Below are positions 34,801 through 42,420 of a stretch of DNA of 64,000 bases, in pieces. The position numbers and the translations under genes were made by a program. Below the pieces are notes generated by a model, which was not told where the DNA came from, made no database searches, and saw nothing but the letters and a program-made list of their open reading frames with translations. The stretch is from Diospyros lotus (taxonomy: Eukaryota > Streptophyta > Magnoliopsida > Ericales > Ebenaceae). How positions within the stretch are numbered: the stretch's first letter is position 1; every line of letters starts with the position of its first letter. The DNA is taken from assembly GCF_014633365.1 (NCBI RefSeq), contig NC_068341.1:25588339-25652338 (forward strand), given 5' to 3'.

Positions 34801-35591
34801 CTGTCTTTTAATTTTCGTCATTTAAATTCCTGCCAATTTATTTAAAAATGAAGATAAGTAGCTAAAACCAATCTTGGGTTAAGGCAAGGACAGTGTCCAA
34901 CGCCAATGATTCCCAAAGAAAGCTGCGCTTCAATTGTGTAATATTAATCTGATTTAATTTGAGCAGTGTGCGTATAGTGTATCTTTGAGTTTGGATTGGA
35001 GCATAAGCCTAACTTAGAGTTTCCATGCCACGTATGGAGATTGCTAGACCTGGAAATGTTTTCATACCCAAGCCCAAATGATTAATCTGTACCTATAAAT
35101 TCTATCTGTGGGATATAATTCAATTTATGATAATTGCTTAACTTAGAATTTCCATGCCATGTATGGAGATTACTTAAACAAGAATTATCATTATCTTGAA
35201 CTAAAATTACTCATAGATCTGCAAAACTTAATTCAAATGAATATTATTGATCTTTTCTATTAAGTTGGGAATTAATTAGTTTTGGCACTGAAATTGTCTT
35301 GACCCAAGCTACTTAAATTCAGTATTAGTTTAGTTTTAATTCTTACCTTTAAATCATCTTAATCACCTCCTAAACTCAAATATTTTATGATTTTTACTTT
35401 CAACCATAAATAATCTCCCTGTGAACCGACTCGGACTTACCGAAATATAAATTTAAAATTATACTACACGCACACTCGTACACTGGCGAGTATAATCGCC
35501 CTACACCTACTTTAATAAAAGGATTGACGTCTGATGAATTTGGTTGTAGTTTTGATAAATAAATGTGCAGGGTAGCGTAGCAGTCAGTTTT

Positions 35592-35609
35592 TGGCGCCGT
35601 TGCCGGGGA
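35592..35609 (+). other. Primer binding site complementary to tRNA-Asp
   Basis: TGGCGCCGTTGCCGGGGA begins five bases after the LTR. It is the exact complement of the last 18 nt (with CCA) of plant tRNA-Asp(GTC), the primer known from Athila-type elements. Confidence 0.9.
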
Positions 35610-35879
35610 GATTAAATTTGGTTGAATTTTGTTGTTTAAAAAAATATTAAAAAAATATTTTCAAAAAAATATATATATAAAATATATATTTGGAAAAAAA
35701 ATAATAAAATAATAAAAAAATATAAATTAAAAAATAATAAAAAATATAAATTAAAAATAATTAAAAAAAATTAAATTTAAAAAAATTTAGATAACTTTTA
35801 GTTACTAAACAGTGCAAGAGATTACGGTCAGGTATGATTATTGAAACATTAATTGATTCATTAGCATCATTATCTGCCG
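35610..35879 (+). other. AT-rich leader between primer site and ORF1
   Basis: Low-complexity A/T runs (35637-35800), no coding sequence. A longer than usual untranslated leader. Confidence 0.7.
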
Positions 35880-36908
35880 TTGAATTGTCATTTCATATTC
35901 TCTATGTCTCAGTATTTTAGCATGTCGGTGACTTCTAATGCATTTGGCCATCCCGATCCCAGCGAGGGGAGATTTTCTTTTGACCAGAGTCAGAGGGAGA
36001 ATTCTTATATGTCGGGCTACAACCCAGATCTTTACACTGATTACCCCAATTCCTATGATCATTGGAATTATCCTTGGAACAATGACTCTGTGTTCCAATC
36101 TCATGAGCCTTTTCCTCCACCACCTCATCAATTTGAGTTAGAACAAGGGGTTAGATCTAATGCTTATCAACCTCAGGATGAAAAATTTTTAGAGGACACC
36201 CTTCAGGAGTTTATGCAAGGTCAAATGAATTTTAACGCACAAGTGGTTGAACTTCAAGAACAAACCACTAAGGCCATAGGTGACATTTTAAAACAATTGA
36301 CCGAGTTTACACAGACCTTGAGCGTGAGTGAACCTAGCGAGTTTCCAAACCAACCTAATCAAAATTCCATAGGTCAATATCTTGGGGAGGAATCGTCATT
36401 CAATGCACCCATAGGTCAAGAGTCGGTCCAATCTATACCCATCCCTAGGAATGATGAACCAATTGAGAGACTTGATGACCCTAGGATGGTACGAGCAATC
36501 ATAGAAGAAAAATTGGGCCAAAATGATGTGAGAAAAGAAGAAGCCTGGGAGAAAGAAAAGGATAAAACCCAAGAGCCCAAATGTGAAGATACCATGGGCC
36601 TAGCCAAACTTGAGCCTAAATTTATGTCTTTTAGGCTAGTCTATATTATTGGGGATCAAATAAAACTAGACATGTGTGAAGTGTTTGTGCGAATTGTTGT
36701 GTCGTACTCTGATGTAATAAAGCCAACACCTCCGGATGACATATTTTCAAAATATGTATGTGCATTTATGAGAAAAATCAATTTACATAATTTTGAAAAT
36801 AACTTTAAAAGTGGTGTAATGAATGGGAGTTATTATACGAATAGGTGGGCAACCACTTATTTGATTCTTAACTGGAAGAAAAGAAAAAAACTCTTAAAAA
36901 ATATTTAA
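35880..36908 (+). CDS. Gag-remnant protein of the LOG-carrying element (ORF1)
   Basis: 342 codons, open throughout. The N-terminal half resembles the gag C-terminal linker of Athila/Tat elements: an aromatic/Asn/Pro-rich stretch (YDHWNYPWNN, then PFPPPPHQFE, about residues 60-83), a helical segment (LEDTLQEFMQGQMNFNAQ, about 105-122) and a QPNQN-type motif near 160. The capsid core and zinc knuckle of a full gag are missing. From about residue 215 it continues into a Lys/Glu-rich hinge and a C-terminal 110 residues I do not recognise, ending in a basic tail. The first Met is used, but Met at codon 9 or 14 is equally possible. It could still bind particles or RNA; alternatively the tail is a read-through of non-coding sequence. 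No stop or frameshift, unlike neighbouring elements. Confidence 0.6.
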   Translation: MNCHFIFSMSQYFSMSVTSNAFGHPDPSEGRFSFDQSQRENSYMSGYNPDLYTDYPNSYDHWNYPWNNDSVFQSHEPFPPPPHQFELEQGVRSNAYQPQDEKFLEDTLQEFMQGQMNFNAQVVELQEQTTKAIGDILKQLTEFTQTLSVSEPSEFPNQPNQNSIGQYLGEESSFNAPIGQESVQSIPIPRNDEPIERLDDPRMVRAIIEEKLGQNDVRKEEAWEKEKDKTQEPKCEDTMGLAKLEPKFMSFRLVYIIGDQIKLDMCEVFVRIVVSYSDVIKPTPPDDIFSKYVCAFMRKINLHNFENNFKSGVMNGSYYTNRWATTYLILNWKKRKKLLKNI

Positions 36909-37050
36909 AAATATATAATAAAATAAAATTTGTTTTTGTAATAAATAAATATAAATATATATATACACAAAAGAAAAAAAGATAGAGAAAAGAGGGAGAC
37001 AGACATATCGCTGACGGCAACCACTTTTCTGGGGCAGTGCAATCACACTG

Positions 37051-37192
37051 CCCTATAAAGAAAAAGGACACAATACCCTATAAAGAAAAAGAAACATCAA
37101 GCGTTGAAAAATAAACACCGAAAGTTGAAAAAGGAGACGCCGAAAGTTGTAAAAGGAGATGCCGAACGTTGAAAAAAGGAGACGCCAGACGT
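37051..37192 (+). repeat. Direct repeats of the internal promoter-like region
   Basis: Two copies of CCCTATAAAGAAAAAG (37052 and 37076) followed by four roughly 22-bp units around GTTGAAAAAGGAGACGCCGA (37102-37189). They stand 65 bases upstream of a TATA box, the layout of an enhancer-plus-core promoter. This region is unlike the AT-rich sequences on both sides. Confidence 0.75.
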
Positions 37193-37256
37193 GACCCTGC
37201 ACTTGTGGCACGCCTCGAGCCAAGTGTGGTTGTTGGAATGGTGACTTCCACAGCCC

Positions 37257-37264
37257 TATAAGAG
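37257..37264 (+). promoter_or_regulatory. Internal TATA box upstream of ORF2 and LOG
   Basis: TATAAGAG in GCCCTATAAGAGACCTG, 150 bases before ORF2, followed by a pyrimidine-rich likely start region (CTTCTTTGAGCTCAGTCTTCT, here about 37288-37308). With the repeats at 37102-37189 it could drive ORF2 and LOG without the LTR. Not proven by sequence. Confidence 0.45.
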
Positions 37265-37337
37265 ACCTGTATCTGCATGAGGCAAGCCACACTTCTTTGA
37301 GCTCAGTCTTCTCTCCTTTGTGTTGTTCTCTGATCAG

Positions 37338-37394
37338 GTACTCTCGTTCCTTTTGTAAGATTCATAATTTTGTTTTATTTCTCTTTTACTATAG
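37338..37394 (+). other. Predicted intron in the 5' UTR of ORF2
   Basis: Donor CAG|GTACTC, a T-rich 57-base body and acceptor TTACTATAG|TTCTG. ORF2 starts 15 bases after the acceptor. A second acceptor-like sequence, CTACTTTCAG|GGCAT (ends 38116), lies 24 bases before the LOG start, so splicing the same donor to it would give a LOG mRNA lacking ORF2. Short for a plant intron but acceptable. Confidence 0.4.
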
Positions 37395-37409
37395 TTCTGT
37401 TTTAAAAAA

Positions 37410-37955
37410 ATGGATCTTCAGCTCTTGAAAATTCACAAGTACTATCCATCTCTCCCACAAAATGATTTAAAAAAGATTTATGCCACTAGGTGTGAAAGAC
37501 TTCGGATGTTGATGTATAAAAATATCCCTGAGGATATTCGTTGGTTAATTGAAGCAAAAGTTCGATTTCTTGACGAAACCTCACCTAGTTTTAAGCATTT
37601 TCCAGGATTGGGAAAGAGTAGTTTTTCGAAAAAAAGAAGAGCAAAAAGATTAAATGGTTGTCACAAATGTGCTCGATGGACTTGTAACACACGATGCAAA
37701 TCTGTGGGGTTTACTTCCATAAATCGAGATGATAAAATTTGTTTCATAAAGGATGGGCTGAGTAAGGAGTCTTTGGATGATATCCGATTGACTCTTGAGA
37801 CGCATCCGTGTGGAATAGTGCAGCGAGAAATTCTTGCTTTATGGACCCAATTTAGAAGTGACCACCAATGCTATAGTCTTGGGAATCTGACTATAATTGA
37901 CCCTGTTTGCCAATCTATAAGAAAATTGGATGGGAAGCCTATCCCCGCTTCATAG
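37410..37955 (+). CDS. Basic cysteine-motif protein resembling flexivirus nucleic-acid-binding proteins (ORF2)
   Basis: 181 codons, open. Residues 37-56 (KNIPEDIRWLIEAKV...) precede a hallmark segment at 68-84: G-K-S-S-F-S then the basic run KKRRAKR (74-80), then the cysteines C84-x2-C87-x4-C92-x3-C96, followed by a 'K-I-C-F-I-K-D-G' stretch near 109-116. That order (small residues, arginine-rich run, compact zinc-type Cys motif, then a short hydrophobic-basic segment) is the layout of the small cysteine-rich nucleic-acid-binding proteins of carla- and vitiviruses (Betaflexiviridae), which in those viruses are nuclear or silencing-related. The likeness is from motif memory, not a search, and the Cys spacing is tighter than usual. 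The last 50 residues are unrecognised. If real, it is a virus-type accessory gene domesticated by a retroelement; alternatively an unrelated plant zinc-binding protein. Confidence 0.55.
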   Translation: MDLQLLKIHKYYPSLPQNDLKKIYATRCERLRMLMYKNIPEDIRWLIEAKVRFLDETSPSFKHFPGLGKSSFSKKRRAKRLNGCHKCARWTCNTRCKSVGFTSINRDDKICFIKDGLSKESLDDIRLTLETHPCGIVQREILALWTQFRSDHQCYSLGNLTIIDPVCQSIRKLDGKPIPAS

Positions 37956-38140
37956 AAGGTGTTTAAGCCGTTTCTGGACGTAAAACCAGAGGAAGATGTG
38001 AGCCACAATCACAACTACTTGTATATACGCATGATTTTTGTTTATGTTTATTTATTGTTGAATTTCTATGTAGTTACTTTTGATTGCCAAACCTCTTTAA
38101 CCAGTTCTACTTTCAGGGCATACATAAAGAACTAACATAA
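37956..38140 (+). other. ORF2-LOG spacer with a splice-acceptor-like site
   Basis: 185 bases, T-rich toward the end (TTTAACCAGTTCTACTTTCAG, ends 38116). The LOG start codon follows 24 bases later in the setting ACATAAATGG. Without splicing, LOG would be the downstream frame of a two-gene mRNA, poorly translated in plants. Confidence 0.55.
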
Positions 38141-38800
38141 ATGGAAAGCCAGCCAGTTCGTCGAATCAATACCATATGTGTACTATGTGGCTCTCAACCT
38201 GGGAGCGATATTTGTTACGCACTTGCAGCAAGCGAACTTGGCATAAAATTGGGAGAGAGAAAAATTAATTTGGTCTATGGAGGGGGAAGTCGTGGATTGA
38301 ATGGATGTGTTTCACAGGCTGCACATCTTGGGCAATCATATGTGGTAGGTATTATGCCAATCCCTTTGGCTGATCCACAGATTTTCGGGTACACACGAGG
38401 TCAACTTATAAGAACGACTTCTATGTTTGAGCGCATGGCTTGTAAGATTTATCAGTCAGACGCCTTCATTGCTTTGCCAGGAGGTTTTGGTACACTTGAA
38501 GAAATCTTTTGTATAATCTCCTGGGCCAAGAGCAATCTCCATGCCAAACCCATTGGACTTTTAAATATTAACCATTTTTTTGATGGGTTGCTCTCTTTTC
38601 TTGATCAGGCTATGGAACAAAAGTTCATTTCTCTTTCTGCAAGAAATATTCTCATTTCCGCATCCACCATTGAGGAGCTACTAGAGAAATTACACACTTA
38701 TGTTCCACAGCATGATCCTTACGAGCCTCGGATAGACTGGTCTAAAGTAATTGGAAGCAAGCGCAAAAGGGGTCCGATTAATTTAGATTTATCCCTCTAA
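38141..38800 (+). CDS. LOG: LOG-type cytokinin riboside 5'-monophosphate phosphoribohydrolase carried by the retroelement
   Basis: 219 codons. LOG enzymes release active cytokinin bases from their riboside monophosphates in one step, normally in cytosol and nucleus. Seen here: ICVLCGS at 12-18, the phosphate-binding YGGGSRGLNG at 46-55, Arg98 in SMFERMA, the signature PGGFGTLEE at 113-121 with its catalytic Glu, the KPIGLLN strand at 136-142 and the usual YVPQHDP end. Length fits plant LOGs (about 210-230). Changes from the plant norm: MFERMACKI for the MHQRKAEM type and GLNG for GLMG. The tail adds a basic GSKRKR (205-210) and ends INLDLSL, an LxLxL EAR-like motif. Plant LOG genes have several introns; this copy has none, which points to capture from spliced mRNA. 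No stop or frameshift. Alternative: another member of the Rossmann LDC-like family, but the signature is specific. Confidence 0.9.
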   Translation: MESQPVRRINTICVLCGSQPGSDICYALAASELGIKLGERKINLVYGGGSRGLNGCVSQAAHLGQSYVVGIMPIPLADPQIFGYTRGQLIRTTSMFERMACKIYQSDAFIALPGGFGTLEEIFCIISWAKSNLHAKPIGLLNINHFFDGLLSFLDQAMEQKFISLSARNILISASTIEELLEKLHTYVPQHDPYEPRIDWSKVIGSKRKRGPINLDLSL

Positions 38801-39010
38801 GGAGAGCAAGTCTATAATAACATGGCTGAGTAAGGAGTACTTTTCTGTACTCTTGAGACGCATCTGTTTATTTTGACTTGCATGAATTTATTTTATGTTT
38901 TGTTTTAAAAAATTATGGAATGTTGTTAGGCAAGTCTATGATAAGATGGCTGAGTAAGGAGTACTTTTTGTACTCTTGAGACGCATTTCTTTATTATATG
39001 ACTTGCATGA
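38801..39010 (+). repeat. Two 120-bp tandem copies of an ORF2-related module with a hairpin
   Basis: GCAAGTCTAT(A/G)ATAA..ATGGCTGAGTAAGGAGTAC (38806 and 38930 onward) occurs twice. Both carry a hairpin GAGTAC-loop-GTACTC followed by TTGAGACGCAT. The words CTGAGTAAGGAGT and ACTCTTGAGACGCAT also occur once inside ORF2 (37757-37806), so these are duplicates of an ORF2 segment placed after LOG. A role in 3'-end formation is possible but unproven. Confidence 0.7.
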
Positions 39011-40668
39011 ATTTTTCTTATTTCAGTGTGAAAAAAAATAAAAAAAATATAAAAAAATATATGTAGAGTATTCTCACTTGTTTGTTGAAGATTTAGCAGT
39101 TCACAATAAACTTACAGACTCGTGGAGTTACAGGTATTCCTAACAACCCTATTTTATTACAGCAATTCAAGTTGGGGGGAGTAAGGTATATTTATGAATT
39201 ATCTAGTCCATGTTTAATTGTGAATTTGTAACTGCATGCTTGTAGTTTTATGTGAATTATTTACTTTTATCTACTCCTATTAAAAATTAAAAAAAAAATT
39301 GTGTGTGCTTTAAATAATGCTATCCCTAAAGCTTTGGAGTTATAAACTGATAGCTAGTTGAATTTGCAGTATGAATCATGAATGCATTAATTTCTTATTT
39401 GAAAACGTACATGTATGGGATTAGAATAAGTGATTTGCATGCATCGGAAGTTCAATAATTAGAAATTGGTTTATCGGTCATAAAGTCAAAGGCAATGGTA
39501 ATTAGCACATTGCATGATCCCTTAACAGAAGTGGAGACTATTACCCGAGTGAGTGTTTGAGCCTAATGATCATTAATTTTGAGTGAAATAACACTTATTC
39601 TAAATGCGCTTTATTGTTGATCTCATATTTTCAATAGCTTCAAAACATCAATTTGCTTTGAATGTCTAGTATGATGGCAGATGAATTTGGCTGATTTCAA
39701 ACTCTGAATTAGTTGACTGAGTAACATCATTTTATAGAAGCATGATAGGGGATCAATTTCTTTCAATTTGGGCCTATTAACCTTTTTCTTTCTTTACATT
39801 AACCCCCTTGCTAGCCCATTTGAACTGTTCTTAGCATAATTCCTTTCATTACCCTCGTCTAACCTAGAACCATATGAAGTTTATCCAACCTGGTGTGTTT
39901 TTAGGAATCAGTCTATCTCGGTACTTTCATATTAAAAAGAAACAAAAAAAAAAAAAGAAAGAAAAGGAAAAAAAGAAAAAATAGAAGTTCTCTTAGCTTT
40001 TCAGCACGAGTGTTTCAAAATAAATGCTGAAAAAAACAATACGTCCAATTTGATATTAGTGTCAAAAAAAAAAAAAGAGAGAAAAAAAAATCTCGACACA
40101 CCATTTGCACACTTTACCCTTTTCTTTGACAACCCGTATTAACCTCATAGCCCCATTACAACCCGGTCTGGTCCCTCTTGATGCTATAAATCATGTGATC
40201 TTAGGATTCGAGTTCAGAGTAAAGAATTCTGTTTAAATTCAGAAGTTATTTATCTATGGCATTATTCCAGTCATGAAACTATGTTAAATTCCCTATTCTT
40301 TCATGAAAATACGTTCTTTGTATTTGGGACGACACCGAGTTTGAACTTGTTTTACATTTACTCTTAAAACGGTGGCTCCCTTGTGTGTACACCCGAGGAA
40401 TCATTTTTTTTATTTGAGGGAAAATCCATAGTAAGGTTTGAAGTCGAAACTTCGAGGGAATAAGGTAGAATAATGATCATCCTAATTGCCATTCCTAAGA
40501 TTGTATAACCTTTGACCGAAATCTAATTTAGAATATTCGACTGTATGACAGATGGCTTGTTCTGTTCTATGTATTTCCGTTTTGAATTTGAAATTTTTAT
40601 ATTCATGTGATTATTGTGAATAAATCTGGCCAGTGTAAAGTTTAATTGCTATGGGACTAGCAATGTTT
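39011..40668 (+). mobile_element. Long 3' non-coding region of the LOG-carrying element
   Basis: No ORF of note. A polypurine-tract-like AAGTTGGGGGGAGTAAGG lies at 39169-39186, almost the same as the true tract at 40669. Two A/purine-rich tracts (39930-39990, 40060-40092) flank a short coding-free stretch. Such long 3' regions are usual in Athila-type elements. Confidence 0.7.
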
Positions 40669-40681
40669 AAGTTGGGGGGTG
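40669..40681 (+). other. Polypurine tract of the LOG-carrying element
   Basis: AAGTTGGGGGGTG immediately precedes the 3' LTR. Confidence 0.88.
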
Positions 40682-42415
40682 TGATTAGTGATCAATTTTG
40701 TAAAAATTTTGTTATAATTTCACCCTTATTTTGATCTTAAAATAGTTTAAATTGAATATTATTATGCATTTTGTGATTTTGTGCATGTTTAAAATATTAA
40801 TATAAAAATATATATAAAATATAAAAAAAATAAATATAATATATATAATAATATAATAATATAAAAATATGGAAAGCCCAGGCCCAAGCCCAACACAAGG
40901 AAGGCCCAAGCCCAAGCCCAACACAAGGAAGGTTCAAGCCCAAGCCCAACACAAGCAAGGCCCAAGCCCAAAAATATGAAAAGCCCAAATCTCACAAATT
41001 GATGACATCATCGCTTACATCATGGGTTGGAATGACATCATCACTTACATCATGGATTGGGATGACATCATCGCTTACATCATGGGTTGGAATGACATCA
41101 TCGCTTACATCATGTATTAGATATTTTATTTATCTTTGTATTTTTAAATTAGTTATTTTGTTTTTCTTTAGATATTTTGTATTATTAAATTATATAATTA
41201 AATGGTCTCCATTGCATCCTAAAGCCTATAAATAGAGCACTTGGGGTTCATTTGTAAGAATTCAATTTTTCTATAATGAAAGTATAGTTTCGTTCTTAGG
41301 ATTTCTCTCTCAAATTTTCACTTTAGTTTCAATATAGTTTCGTTCTTAGAATTTCTCTCTTAAATCTTCAACTTTTGTTTCCATATAGTTGTATTATGTT
41401 ATTCAGATTGTCTTTTTATTATATACTGCCTATATGGTCGGTTGAATATTGTCTTTAAATATTGTCTTTTCATTATATACCGCCTATATGGTCGGTTAAA
41501 AAATAGTCTTTCAATTATTGTCTTTTCATTATATACCGCCTATATGGTTGGTTAAAAAATAGTCTTTCAATTCTTGTCTTTTCATTATATACCGCCTATA
41601 TGGTCGGTTAAAAAATAGTCTTTTAAATACTGTCTTTTAATTTTCGTCATTTAAATTCCTGTCAATTTATTTAAAAATGAAGATAAGTAGCTAAAACCAA
41701 TCTTGGGTTAAGGCAAGGACAGTGTCCAACGCCAATGATTCCCAAAGAAAGCTGCGCTTCAATTGTGTAATATTAATCTGATTTAATTTGAGCAGTGTGC
41801 GTATAGTGTATTTTTGAGTTTGGATTGGAGCATAAGCCTAACTTAGAGTTTCCATGCCACGTATGGATATTGCTAGACCTGAAAATGTTTTCATACCCAA
41901 GCCCAAATGATTAATCTGTACCTATAAATTCTATCTGTGGGATATAATTCAATTTATGATAATTACTTAACTTAGAATTTTCATGCCATGTATGGAGATT
42001 GCTTAAACAAGAATTATCATTATCTTGAACTAAAATTACTCATAGATCTGCAAAACTTAATTCAAATGAATATTATTGATCTTTTCTATTAAGTTGGGAA
42101 TTAATTAGTTTTGGCACTGAAATTGTCTTGACCCAAGCTACTTAAATTCAGTATTAGTTTAGTTTTAATTCTTACCTTTAAATCATCTTAATCACCTCCT
42201 AAACTCAAATATTTTATGATTTTTACTTTCAACCATAAATAATCTCCCTGTGAACCGACTCAGACTTACGGAAATATAAATTTAAAATTGTACTACACGT
42301 ACACTCGTACACTGGCGAGTATAATCGCCCTACACCTGCTTTAATAAAAGGATTGACGTCTGGTGAATTTGGTTGTAGTTTTGATAAATAAATGTGCAGG
42401 GTAGCGTAGCAGTCA
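40682..42415 (+). repeat. 3' LTR of the LOG-carrying element
   Basis: 1734 bp, starts TGATTAGTGATC and ends GTAGCAGTCA, then ATGAC. 18 bases shorter than the 5' LTR, mostly in the AT microsatellite near 40800-40860. Same 30-bp (41004-41119) and 56-bp (41417-41630) arrays; TATA box 41227-41234. Confidence 0.94.
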
Positions 42416-42420
42416 ATGAC
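42416..42420. repeat. Target-site duplication ATGAC (right copy)
   Basis: Matches 33830-33834 exactly. Confidence 0.95.

Larger units (their letters stand above)
33835..35586 (+). repeat. 5' LTR of the LOG-carrying element
   Basis: U3 holds an AT microsatellite (33955-34045), CCCAAGCCCAACACAAGGAAGG-type direct repeats (about 34045-34145), and a 30-bp tandem array (34175-34290). TATA box TATAAATA at 34398-34405. The leader contains a duplicated ATAGTTTCGTTCTTAG segment (34454 and 34505) and four copies of a roughly 56-bp unit around ACCGCCTATATGGTCGGTT (34588-34800). Confidence 0.93.
33835..42415 (+). mobile_element. Young non-autonomous LTR retroelement carrying a LOG gene, 8.58 kb, TSD ATGAC
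   Basis: LTRs 33835-35586 (1752 bp) and 40682-42415 (1734 bp), both TGATT...CAGTCA, with a tRNA-Asp priming site (35592-35609) and a polypurine tract (40669-40681). The internal 5.1 kb has no protease, RT, RNase H or integrase. Instead it has a gag-like ORF (35880-36908), a basic Cys-motif ORF (37410-37955) and a cytokinin-activating LOG enzyme ORF (38141-38800), all open and on the element's sense strand. The tRNA-Asp primer, LTR size and gag remnant point to the Athila/Tat branch of Ty3-gypsy (inference). The LTRs differ by about 20 substitutions by eye plus one microsatellite indel, roughly 1%, clearly less than the host chromovirus LTRs, so the insertion is recent. Confidence 0.95.

Noticed and set aside
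33835..42415. Endogenous pararetrovirus (caulimovirid) as the source of the LOG-carrying unit
   Set aside because: True LTRs, a 5-bp TSD, a tRNA-Asp primer site and a polypurine tract fit an LTR retroelement; no movement protein or RT is present.
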